This document shows positions 56,347-64,000 of a stretch of 64,000 nt of DNA, piece by piece. The translations under genes and the position numbers were made by a program. The stretch covers positions 1-64,000 of the forward strand of contig CAKOOU010000002.1 in the NCBI GenBank assembly GCA_934098455.1. The letters run 5' to 3'. Within the stretch, counting starts at the first letter, position 1, and each line of letters begins with the position of its first letter. Source of the DNA: an uncultured Bacilli bacterium. GTDB lineage: Bacteria; Bacillota_I; Bacilli_A; RF39; UBA660. The notes under the pieces are model-generated. The model saw only the letters and a program-made list of their open reading frames with translations. It searched no databases and had not been told where the DNA came from.

Positions 56347-57276
56347 ATATTTTAATATATTTTTTTCTTTCATATATTCAACGATAGGAATTATATTATA
56401 TTTACCATTATTATATTCATATACGTTTATATACTTAATAATTGGTTCTATATCTCTTCCAGTAATTAACATTTTAAATATATTTCCCATTATAACATAT
56501 ATCTTTTTATAATTATCTTTTCTGCAATTTTTTATTTCACAGACATTATCTCTTATACTAATGTAATATGGAATAGTATTACTACATATCTCATATAACA
56601 AATTATAAGTATTAGAATTAAAAGTATTTATTACATTCATTTTTAATCCATCTATTGCAATAAAAGTAAATGTATCTAATTGATATTCTTTAGAATTTTT
56701 TTTCTTAAAGACAACTTTTTCTTTATCAAACTTATCTAATAATTCTTTATCTTTAGTATAAAAATAAATATCAGAAGCAATATTTTCATCTTTTAATTGT
56801 CTTCTTTGTTCACTAATACTATATTTTGAATATACATTTTCTGTTAATTTTATGTCATAACTATCTTTTTTCTCATCATACTTAACAATAACAATATTAC
56901 CATTATTAATATCACTAACTTTCATACTAACAATACTATTATAATCTAATAATGTAATAGTATCAGAATAATCATTTTTAGCATATATATTACCATTAAA
57001 TAAAGTATATGAGTTAATCAATAATGGATTAAATAAATTGATTTCTTCTTCTTTTATTTCAAATACAAATTTTATATTTTTTCTTTTACTTTCCATCATT
57101 TTAATAAAACTATCCATATTTTCTATATAATCTTTAAATACTAATAATGGCTCTATTAAATATGTTTTATTATTTTGTTCTTTAATTATTTTTATTCTTT
57201 CATTATATGGACTAATTTCAAAATTTAATTTATTATCTTTTATTAATTCGTTATATTCTATAAAATATCTAATCAT
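56332..57276 (-). CDS. Uncharacterised cytoplasmic protein
   Basis: About 314 residues without membrane helices or signal. Rich in Asn, Lys, Ile and Tyr; no motif recognised. ATG 57276 has a GGAGGG site. It lies 11 bases downstream of ylbL on the same strand and may be co-transcribed. Confidence 0.6.
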   Translation of the reverse strand: MIRYFIEYNELIKDNKLNFEISPYNERIKIIKEQNNKTYLIEPLLVFKDYIENMDSFIKMMESKRKNIKFVFEIKEEEINLFNPLLINSYTLFNGNIYAKNDYSDTITLLDYNSIVSMKVSDINNGNIVIVKYDEKKDSYDIKLTENVYSKYSISEQRRQLKDENIASDIYFYTKDKELLDKFDKEKVVFKKKNSKEYQLDTFTFIAIDGLKMNVINTFNSNTYNLLYEICSNTIPYYISIRDNVCEIKNCRKDNYKKIYVIMGNIFKMLITGRDIEPIIKYINVYEYNNGKYNIIPIVEYMKEKNILKYVKKP

Positions 57277-57287
57277 CAAAAACCCTC

Positions 57288-58289
57288 CTATTTTTTTAAA
57301 TATTCTACTCCTTCTTTAAACGTATTTATACTAACTAATTCAATATCTAAATTATGTTTCTTTTTATATTTTAATGCCTCTTCATAATTATCTTTTGGTA
57401 CTAACATTATATTAGCACCATTTTTATAAGCACCTGCAAGTTTATATGTTACGCCTCCTATTTCTCCAACGTTACCTTCACTATCAATAGTTCCAGTACC
57501 AGCAATAACTCTTCCTTTTGTAATATCATCTTTAGTAATTGCATTATATATTGCAAGAGCGGTCATAAATCCACCACTAGAACCAGACTCACTTGCTTTA
57601 CTTTTAACTGAAACATTTACTTCACTATCATACTCATTAATAACTGCAGAAGTTAAACCTACTTTAGCTTTCCCATCTAAATCTATTAGTTCTGCATAAC
57701 ATTTTACATTTTTACCATTACGAACTACATCAAATGTTATTTTATCTCCAACATTTTTATTAGTAATATATTCTTGCATTTCACTAAATGTTGTAAATTC
57801 TATATTATCATACTTTTCAATATTATCAAATAATTTTAAATCTGTTTTAGCTTTTTCATATATATAAGTTATATAATTATTACTTTTCTTAATAGAATAA
57901 TCGACACCAGCTTCTTTATATGCTACCAAATAAGCATTAGATATACTTTCTAATAAATAATATTTATCTATCTTTATAGTTTCATCTATATCTCCATCAT
58001 AAGTAATATCATCATTACTAACTATATCCCAGGTAGGTATAACTTTAGCTAACAAATAAGTTGGTATTGTTCCCTTAACTAACTTAACATAAGTCATATT
58101 AATACTTCCTTCACTTTTATTAATATCACTTTTACTTTCTATTCTATTATCTAAATTAATTAATCCACCAGGACTATATATACTAAAATCTAATTTAAAA
58201 TTAAATAATAAATATATAAAAACTAATATAAGTATACCCTTATAATTTTCTTTAAAAAACTTTTTTATATTATCAAATATTCTTTTCAT
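57288..58289 (-). CDS. ylbL: PDZ/Lon-type membrane protease YlbL
   Basis: 333 residues: one N-terminal membrane helix (YKGILILVFIYLLFNFKLDF), a PDZ-like middle part and a C-terminal Lon-type protease domain. The catalytic dyad is Ser238 in ESGSSGG and Lys283 in GGVTYKLAGA, 45 residues apart as in Lon. Other core motifs are GRVIAGTGTIDSEGNVGEIG and IMLVPKDN. The neighbouring gene is ylbJ, its partner locus in Bacillus. YlbL helps degrade a division inhibitor after DNA damage in Bacillus; the role here is inferred. Confidence 0.9.
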   Translation of the reverse strand: MKRIFDNIKKFFKENYKGILILVFIYLLFNFKLDFSIYSPGGLINLDNRIESKSDINKSEGSINMTYVKLVKGTIPTYLLAKVIPTWDIVSNDDITYDGDIDETIKIDKYYLLESISNAYLVAYKEAGVDYSIKKSNNYITYIYEKAKTDLKLFDNIEKYDNIEFTTFSEMQEYITNKNVGDKITFDVVRNGKNVKCYAELIDLDGKAKVGLTSAVINEYDSEVNVSVKSKASESGSSGGFMTALAIYNAITKDDITKGRVIAGTGTIDSEGNVGEIGGVTYKLAGAYKNGANIMLVPKDNYEEALKYKKKHNLDIELVSINTFKEGVEYLKK

Positions 58290-58357
58290 ATCTCATCACC
58301 TAACTATTATATCATAATACTCATGAATTTTTTAAGAATAAATAAATATATTTTATT

Positions 58358-59233
58358 ATGAAAAATAAATTAACAAAACTAACAATAATTATTTTCTTCA
58401 TACTAATATTTATTAAAAAAGATATAATGTATTACACTATATATAATACTGTTATTTTATGGTTTAAAAATATAGTACCAAATCTACTTCCTATGTTTAT
58501 TATAACAAGTCTAATTATAGAATCTAATTTAATTATAAATATTTGTAATATATTTGGTAAATTATTTAATAAAATATTTAAATGTTCTAATTATGGTATA
58601 TTTATATATTTTCTAAGTTTATTTACGGGTAGTCCATCTAATGCAAAATATATAAATGATTTAGTAAATAATAATTTAATATCAAATACTTTATCAGATA
58701 AATTACTACTATTTACTTCTAATTATAATACTTTATTAATATATAGTTTACTTACTTTATATTTAAATATATCTATATCTATTAAAATAATAAGTATTAT
58801 AATAATATCTAATATTATAGTAGGTTTAATATTTAGAAATATAAATTATATAGATTTAAAAACAAATTATATTAAAAGAAAAATAAATATATCTAAAATT
58901 ATAAAAGATACAATAGATACTTTATTAATGATATTAGGTACTTTAATATTTTTTAATATCATAATTAATCTTTTACCAATAAAAAATATGTTATTAAAAA
59001 ATATATTAAATGGTTTTTTAGAAATAACTACTGGATTAAAGGGATTAGAATATATAGATATAAGTACTAATATTAAAATATTGTTAAGTACAATATATTT
59101 ATCTTTTGGAGGATTATCTATTCATACACAAATAAAAAGTATCTTACCAGATACTAATTATACTTTATTTTTAAAATCAAGATTATATGCAATGATTATA
59201 TCACTTATTCTACTCACCTTTTTTATAATATGA
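58358..59233 (+). CDS. ylbJ: YlbJ-like sporulation membrane protein
   Basis: 291 residues, about eight helices. The N-terminal helix ends LWFKNIVPNLLPMFIITSLI and a loop has FLSLFTGSPSNAKYINDLVN, corresponding to the SGYPxGAK loop of YlbJ and nucleoside-recognition (Gate) proteins. It is divergent from ylbL; ylbJ and ylbL are close in Bacillus as well. YlbJ is needed for heat-resistant spores in Bacillus. There is no good ribosome binding site before ATG 58358. Its 3' end overlaps the convergent prepilin-like gene by 24 bases. Confidence 0.78.
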   Translation: MKNKLTKLTIIIFFILIFIKKDIMYYTIYNTVILWFKNIVPNLLPMFIITSLIIESNLIINICNIFGKLFNKIFKCSNYGIFIYFLSLFTGSPSNAKYINDLVNNNLISNTLSDKLLLFTSNYNTLLIYSLLTLYLNISISIKIISIIIISNIIVGLIFRNINYIDLKTNYIKRKINISKIIKDTIDTLLMILGTLIFFNIIINLLPIKNMLLKNILNGFLEITTGLKGLEYIDISTNIKILLSTIYLSFGGLSIHTQIKSILPDTNYTLFLKSRLYAMIISLILLTFFII

Positions 59234-59827
59234 AATTAATATAGAATAATCTTTTCCATCACTGCCTATTATTGGTATTTCAATTTTGTGAAAAATATCT
59301 TTATCTAAAATTTTTTCACTTGTAATTATTTCGTTAATTATTCCATTAGAATTACTATATTTTATTTCAAATCCAGATTTTATATTTCCATCTTTTACAT
59401 TATATTTTTCAAATTCAGGAAGTAATCTAGTTGCTTTTGTATCACCATGAATATATGAAATTACATAAGAGTTTTTATTCTTATAATAATATATTCCTAA
59501 GTAAGCTTTATTATCTTTAAAATCAAAACTTATACATTCATTTGCTTTTTGTTTAACTTCCAAATCATCTTTATATGTGTCGTATGCTGTATAAAAATCA
59601 TTTATAGTGCAAGTATTTAATGTTAAACTATCTGAGCCGTCTAAATCTTCTTCTATATTTTTTAATATTAAGGCTTTATTAATTAAATAGTCAGAATTAA
59701 TACTTGCTTCATCATTCATATCTTTTACATCAACTAACAAACTAAACAAAAATATAAGCACTATAGAAATTAATGCTATAGAAATAATTATTTCAACTAA
59801 TGTCATACCTTTTTTATTTAGTTTCAT
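59210..59827 (-). CDS. Prepilin-like protein (type IV N-terminal methylation motif)
   Basis: About 205 residues. MKLNKKGMTLVEIIISIALI is a prepilin peptidase site: cleavage after the glycine, glutamate five residues later, then a hydrophobic helix. The rest is a soluble beta-rich domain, as in minor pilins. ATG 59827 overlaps the upstream stop (TAATG). Third in a row of three prepilin-like genes. Confidence 0.8.
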   Translation of the reverse strand: MKLNKKGMTLVEIIISIALISIVLIFLFSLLVDVKDMNDEASINSDYLINKALILKNIEEDLDGSDSLTLNTCTINDFYTAYDTYKDDLEVKQKANECISFDFKDNKAYLGIYYYKNKNSYVISYIHGDTKATRLLPEFEKYNVKDGNIKSGFEIKYSNSNGIINEIITSEKILDKDIFHKIEIPIIGSDGKDYSILISYYKKGE

Positions 59828-60336
59828 TAATCCCACTCCAAACTAGCGATGTATGTTTCATATAAAGTATTGCCTTGAGTATCTCTTACTTCATTATTAT
59901 TAGTATCTTTTGCTGGCCTTTTATACTCAACAATTAATAATTTATTTTGATCTCTAACATCTAACTTTTTTATATAATCTATCATATATGCATCTACTTT
60001 AGTTTCGTTACTTCCAAAATTATTCAAGTTAGTTAATAAATATATTTTTTCTACTCCATATAGTGATTTTAAATTATTGGAATTGCTAATATTACTTAGG
60101 TAATTAGTGACATCAGTAGAAATATCATCTACACTAATTCCTAAACTGCTTTGATTATTTTGCATATAGTCTTTTATATATTTAGTTATATATATATATT
60201 CACTCGTATCATATTTATTTTCAGTGCGTAATTTAGATAATATTTTATTATATGAAGAAAATATTGTAAGAAGAGCAACAGATACTACAACAATAACAAC
60301 TATAGTTTCCATTAATACAAAACCTTTTTTATTCAT
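59827..60336 (-). CDS. Prepilin-like protein
   Basis: 169 residues. MNKKGFVLMETIVVIVVVSV shows the prepilin site (KKG-F) and E at position 10, followed by the membrane helix. Soluble C-terminal domain without known motif. Coupled to both neighbours by one-base overlaps. Confidence 0.75.
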   Translation of the reverse strand: MNKKGFVLMETIVVIVVVSVALLTIFSSYNKILSKLRTENKYDTSEYIYITKYIKDYMQNNQSSLGISVDDISTDVTNYLSNISNSNNLKSLYGVEKIYLLTNLNNFGSNETKVDAYMIDYIKKLDVRDQNKLLIVEYKRPAKDTNNNEVRDTQGNTLYETYIASLEWD

Positions 60337-60737
60337 TACTCTATCCCCTTTATATTTATAGTATCATCATAGTCATTAATATTTTTTTCAATTATTAATC
60401 TTTTTCCAGTAATATCTAAACCAGAGGTACTACTGCAATCTTCACTACTACTGAGATACAATTCATCTTTACCAGTTGTATCTATTTTATATGAAATTGA
60501 ACAAATATAGAATAATCCGTTAAAACCATTAATATTTTCAACAAAATATAATTTGTCTCCAACTTCAAAATCTTGTATACCAATAGTACTATTTATATCT
60601 TCTTTTATACCTTTTTCTATTGTATTTAATAATACTTTATTTTGTAAGTAATCTGCTATTATAGTTAGAAAAAGAGTAATAAATATTAGAAAAAAAGAAT
60701 AAATTAAACTTGTTGCAATAAAACCTTTATTATTCAT
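60336..60737 (-). CDS. Prepilin-like protein lacking the glutamate
   Basis: 133 residues. MNNKGFIATSLIYSFFLIFI resembles a prepilin N-terminus (NKG-F, then a hydrophobic helix), but the conserved glutamate at the fifth mature position is replaced (S or L). First gene of the trio. Confidence 0.65.
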   Translation of the reverse strand: MNNKGFIATSLIYSFFLIFITLFLTIIADYLQNKVLLNTIEKGIKEDINSTIGIQDFEVGDKLYFVENINGFNGLFYICSISYKIDTTGKDELYLSSSEDCSSTSGLDITGKRLIIEKNINDYDDTINIKGIE

Positions 60738-60775
60738 AAAATCACTCTACTTTATATAAATAAGTATATAATAAA

Positions 60776-60812
60776 AGCAAATAATTTACAATAAGATTAT
60801 TTGCTTCAAACA
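60776..60812 (-). terminator. Terminator after the Rpn-type gene
   Basis: AAGCAAATAAT and ATTATTTGCTT arms with a ten-base loop and TTTTATTATA on the minus strand. Confidence 0.75.
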
Positions 60813-60833
60813 ATTAATTATTAACAATAAATT

Positions 60834-61691
60834 TTATTTGTTAGATTTTTTTTCATCATATTTTATATCTTCTATGATTCCATTTAAAGTTTCTTCTGTT
60901 AGATTTGTTAATTCCATTATTTCTTTTTTGGGATAATGTTTACCTAACATGTTCTTTATTATCTGTTTCCTACTATCAATTTCACCTTGCTCGTAAGAAA
61001 CTTCTTTCATATATTCATCATAGTCATAATATAGTTGTTCATCTAAAGAATCTATGTCTATATTAAATATTTTACTAATATCTCTCATTAAACCATTACC
61101 ATTATAAATACCATCTAGTAATTTTTTATCTTTACATACAAAGAAATATAATAACTTTTCTAGATTATATTTATTCCCTTTCTTTACTTCATTATAGTCT
61201 ATTTGGGATAAAAAATCTAGATTAATATCTATTACTCTTAACATATTATCTCTTATTATATGATGTTTCTTTTCTATCATCATAGAATCATAAACAAATT
61301 CCCCTCTTTTAAATAAATCATAATTGTCTATATTTATTTGTATTACGGCTTTAACATTTTTATAGTCATCACTTTTATGTATTTGTCTTAGTATACTACT
61401 ATACATATATACATTATTTTTTACTATTGCAATTGGAACATTATTATAATTTATTTCTATATTGTAATAATTTTTATCATCTCTAACCATTACATCACTT
61501 ACATTATTTACATAATTAGAATTGCTATTAATATTAGGAGTAACTAATTCTATGTTATTTCTTAATTCACGAACATCTATACCAGTAGATGCACTAATTA
61601 GTCTAACTAAATATTCACGGCATGTAGGATTTTCACTATTAAGTAATTTTTTTACAACTTTATCTTTTAATAAAACACGTTCACAATTCAT
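60834..61691 (-). CDS. Rpn/PD-(D/E)XK nuclease-family protein
   Basis: 285 residues. The middle segment VSDVMVRDDKNYYNIEINYN matches the D...E-x-N/K active-site strand of the Rpn (recombination-promoting nuclease, formerly transposase_31) family. The C-terminal helical tail (EVSYEQGEIDSRKQIIKNML and on) is also typical. Asn replaces the usual Gln/Lys after E-I, so activity is uncertain. The upstream region has unusual direct repeats. Such genes often occur in multiple copies per genome and spread by intragenomic transposition. Confidence 0.75.
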   Translation of the reverse strand: MNCERVLLKDKVVKKLLNSENPTCREYLVRLISASTGIDVRELRNNIELVTPNINSNSNYVNNVSDVMVRDDKNYYNIEINYNNVPIAIVKNNVYMYSSILRQIHKSDDYKNVKAVIQINIDNYDLFKRGEFVYDSMMIEKKHHIIRDNMLRVIDINLDFLSQIDYNEVKKGNKYNLEKLLYFFVCKDKKLLDGIYNGNGLMRDISKIFNIDIDSLDEQLYYDYDEYMKEVSYEQGEIDSRKQIIKNMLGKHYPKKEIMELTNLTEETLNGIIEDIKYDEKKSNK

Positions 61692-61714
61692 AATTTCACC
61701 TCCATTTCTTTTTT

Positions 61715-61850
61715 ATTTTTGGGCCCAAAATAAACATAACAAAATAGATAAAATAATGCAAAAACGCGATTCTTAAAATCTGCACAAAAAAACGCACAGA
61801 TTCTTTAAATCTCCCTAGGGAAATCTTAAAATCTGCACGATTTTTTTAAC
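61715..61850. repeat. Repeat cluster upstream of the Rpn-type gene
   Basis: TTAAAATCTGCAC occurs twice as a direct repeat (about 61773-61785 and 61827-61839). A partial inverted copy (GCACAGATTCTTTAA) and the palindrome CCCTAGGG with its flanking arms AAATCT and AAATCT-like sequence lie between. No open frame covers it. It could be an end of a small mobile unit or a regulatory site. Confidence 0.45.
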
Positions 61851-61872
61851 CAATTTTTAAAATCATATAAAT

Positions 61873-62772
61873 TTAATTTTTTTTATAAAAATTTATAATA
61901 TCATTAATTAAATTATCATTAAATTTTTTATTTCTAATCATTTCTATTTCAAATTTATATGGTGGATATTCCTTATTTTCACCTACATATGGAGTTTCAA
62001 GTATTTTAGGAATGTTACTTAATCTACTATTATAAATAACATTTATTAAATTATTAAAACCTATAGTTCCATATCCTATATTTTCATGTCTATCTTTATG
62101 ACTACCCATATCATTTTTACTATCATTAACATGAACACATTTAATTTTATCGATTCCGATAACTTTATCAAATTCATCTAAATATAAATCAAATTTTGAA
62201 ATATCAATACCACTATCGTTTAAATGACAAGTATCTAAACATACTCCAATATTATCTTTTTTATCTACTCCATCAATAATAGTTTTAATTTCATTAATAT
62301 TTATACCACATTCTGTACCTTTACCAGCCATAGTTTCTAATAAAATCATAACATTAGTATCAATACTCAATATTTTATTTAATGCGTAACTAATATTTGA
62401 TAGTGCTTTATCTCTTTCTATACCAACACTACTACCAGGATGTAATACTAAATATTTAATATTTAATTCTTCTAATCTTTCTACTTCTTGTCTAATAAAC
62501 TTAATACTAAAATCATACTTTTCTGTATCATTATCATTAGCAAGATTAACTATATAAGGTGCATGTGCAACTACTTTATCCAACATAATACCATTTTCTT
62601 TCATCTTATTTAAAGCCAAATAAGTTAATTCATCATTAATATTACATCTTCTAGTATTTTGTGGTGCACCTGTATAAAACATAAATGTATTGGCATTATA
62701 ACTAATACATTCTTTAACACTTTTTAGTAATTGTTCTTTACTATCAAAAGAAACATGACTTCCTATAATCAT
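61873..62772 (-). CDS. nfo: Endonuclease IV
   Basis: 299 residues, AP endonuclease of base excision repair. Metal-site motifs: GSHVSF at the start, VVAHAPYIVNLAN, YLVLHPGSSVGIERD, LETMAGKGTECG, CLDTCHLNDSGID, CVHVNDSKNDMGSHKDRHENI with GYGTIGF and ILETP. All zinc ligands appear intact. Confidence 0.96.
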   Translation of the reverse strand: MIIGSHVSFDSKEQLLKSVKECISYNANTFMFYTGAPQNTRRCNINDELTYLALNKMKENGIMLDKVVAHAPYIVNLANDNDTEKYDFSIKFIRQEVERLEELNIKYLVLHPGSSVGIERDKALSNISYALNKILSIDTNVMILLETMAGKGTECGININEIKTIIDGVDKKDNIGVCLDTCHLNDSGIDISKFDLYLDEFDKVIGIDKIKCVHVNDSKNDMGSHKDRHENIGYGTIGFNNLINVIYNSRLSNIPKILETPYVGENKEYPPYKFEIEMIRNKKFNDNLINDIINFYKKN

Positions 62773-62852
62773 TCTACTTCACCTATAAACATTTTATAAT
62801 ATTTCTTTTTATTTATCAATATAAGTGTTATACTTATTTTGGTGATATTATT

Positions 62853-63083
62853 ATGGATGAATTAAAAATGAATTATTATAAATATATTAAACATGTTGTA
62901 ATAGAACTAAGAAATAATTATAGTTTAAATATTAAAACTATAAATTTAATATTAGATAAAAGTGAAATATATAGAATTTATACTAAAGGACCACATTTAC
63001 TTTTAAGTACACCAATAGAAAAAACATCTCAACACTTATATACATTTTATAGAAAGAAAATATTGAATGAAAAAATTATTTAA
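62853..63083 (+). CDS. Uncharacterised small protein
   Basis: 76 residues, basic, no membrane helix. GGTGAT precedes ATG 62853. The next gene starts inside its end with a 17-base overlap, so translation is probably coupled. Not recognised. Confidence 0.5.
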   Translation: MDELKMNYYKYIKHVVIELRNNYSLNIKTINLILDKSEIYRIYTKGPHLLLSTPIEKTSQHLYTFYRKKILNEKII

Positions 63084-63486
63084 AGAAAATAGCAAATCAT
63101 TATTGATAATATGTATTTTAGAAACAATATTAAGTTTATATTTTCTAATATATTTTAGCTATATGGATAAATTAAATTATATTGAAAGTAATTTAACAAA
63201 TACTAGTGATTTAGCACTTTTAATACAAAATATGTATACTTCTACTTGGTGGGCTTTAATAATAAGTTTTATAATATTAATTAGTATTTTAACAATAACT
63301 AGTATAATATATAAAAAACAAGAATATCATTTCATTGCAATATGTTTATGGATTATGTTATTTATACTTGCATTAGATTTCAACAAATCTATATCATATA
63401 ATTTAAGTAATATAGCAATATTTATACCAATAATATTATTTAATATAATATCATATAAAAATCAAAAAAATATAAGTAAAAAATAA
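63067..63486 (+). CDS. Uncharacterised four-helix membrane protein
   Basis: 139 residues with four predicted membrane helices (for example SLLIICILETILSLYFLIYF) and a short extracellular loop after the first. Coupled to the small gene upstream; followed by a terminator. Not recognised. Confidence 0.6.
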   Translation: MKKLFKENSKSLLIICILETILSLYFLIYFSYMDKLNYIESNLTNTSDLALLIQNMYTSTWWALIISFIILISILTITSIIYKKQEYHFIAICLWIMLFILALDFNKSISYNLSNIAIFIPIILFNIISYKNQKNISKK

Positions 63487-63502
63487 AACTTATATTTTTT
63501 TA
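63468..63502 (+). terminator. Terminator after the four-helix protein gene
   Basis: AATATAAGT and ACTTATATT arms with a ten-base loop then T6; the left arm overlaps the last codons. Confidence 0.7.
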
Positions 63503-64000
63503 TACCCAGAACTTATTTGTTCTAACTAATTCTTTTCTTTTTAAACTTAATTCATATCCTTTTATATATTGTTTTAAAAAATTAATCTTATCTAAATTAT
63601 TATCATAAAATAAATCTACAAATTCTAATGCTTTTTCTAAATTTAGTTCATGGTCATAAGCTGAATCATATTTATTTATTATTCTATCTTTATTTGTTTT
63701 TAATTTATTTATTATATAATCTATATCAAAATTATTACTATTTATAGCAAGTATCAATTTTATTATTACATTAATATTATTTTGCCATATTACTTCTTCT
63801 AAAGTACCATTAGGTCTTCTAAATTCTAATGTATTTTTATCTATAATATAATTTTTACATAAATCTGCATATTCTTTTGCATTTTTTCTTATGTTAACAT
63901 ATTCTCCACAAAAAAATCTATTTAAAATATCTTCATAAAGCATATAACATTTAAGAAATTTAAAATAATTTTCTTCACAATTAAATATAGGTAAACCTAT
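63500..64000 (-). CDS. Amidoligase-family protein, C-terminal part
   Basis: The frame stays open to the window edge beyond the first in-window ATG (63943); the extra residues read IGLPIFNCEENYFKFLKCY. The segment FRRPNGTLEEVIWQNNINVI is the C-terminal signature of the 'putative amidoligase' (ATP-grasp/COOH-NH2 ligase) family, which forms peptide-type bonds, possibly in wall or nucleotide-linked peptides. Most of the catalytic domain lies outside the window. Confidence 0.65.
   Translation of the reverse strand: MGLPIFNCEENYFKFLKCYMLYEDILNRFFCGEYVNIRKNAKEYADLCKNYIIDKNTLEFRRPNGTLEEVIWQNNINVIIKLILAINSNNFDIDYIINKLKTNKDRIINKYDSAYDHELNLEKALEFVDLFYDNNLDKINFLKQYIKGYELSLKRKELVRTNKFWV

Overview
This is a very AT-rich window (A+T around three quarters by eye) that uses the standard bacterial code: TGA serves as a stop, for example at the ends of mraZ, adk and one PBP gene. 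The gene content points to an uncultured, probably gut-associated member of the Bacilli (Firmicutes). The evidence is a Bacillus-like S10-spc-alpha ribosomal block, an mraZ-rsmH-ftsL-pbp cluster, a MurE with the DNPR motif typical of meso-diaminopimelate walls, a pyruvate formate-lyase system, and homologues of the sporulation proteins CotE, YlbJ and YjcZ. The taxonomic placement is inference. Nearly all genes lie on the minus strand.

Layout. 1-230: the first codons of a surface-protein gene behind a repeated leader. 0.2-4.4 kb: a MarR regulator and a heterodimeric ABC exporter. 4.4-6.8 kb: a protein with two HEPN-type motifs, a structured inverted repeat and a decayed tspO. 6.8-9.3 kb: a PASTA-type penicillin-binding protein and a Nudix hydrolase with an attenuator-like leader. 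9.5-14.9 kb: pflA/pflB and a GGGtGRT/NifU-like operon. 14.9-17.6 kb: mtaB and murE. 17.7-20.1 kb: a large SipW-type surface protein. 20.1-24.6 kb: frr, two tail-anchored unknowns, a YjcZ-like peptide and an anchored surface protein. 24.9-32.4 kb: lon, a TasA-like protein and the division cluster with an MraZ box. 32.5-47.1 kb: cotE, then rplQ through rpsJ, headed by a structured leader and a consensus promoter. 47.2-50.2 kb: DUF368/PopT, a rhomboid protease and small membrane proteins. 50.3-52.4 kb: a surface protein with a striking GC-rich, C-ending-codon tract at its C-terminus. 52.5-57.3 kb: rpoZ, an envelope operon, a lipoprotein, another SipW-type protein and tRNA-Ser(GCU). 57.3-64 kb: ylbL/ylbJ, three prepilin-like genes, an Rpn-type nuclease, nfo, small unknowns and the C-terminal part of an amidoligase.

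Most interesting signals. (1) The C-terminus of the 641-residue surface protein (about 50332-50440) is near 54% GC in a very AT-rich genome, and 21 of 28 consecutive codons end in C. This is what a variable repeat of a diversity-generating retroelement (DGR) would look like, although no reverse transcriptase or template repeat is in the window. (2) Three loci share a near-identical leader cassette upstream of SipW-type surface genes. It contains a large hairpin with a U-tract and an 11-C (11-G in the mRNA) homopolymer in two of three copies. Together these suggest a switchable, diversifiable surface-protein repertoire; this combination is inference. (3) A protein with two R-x4-H motifs is followed by a long-stem inverted repeat.
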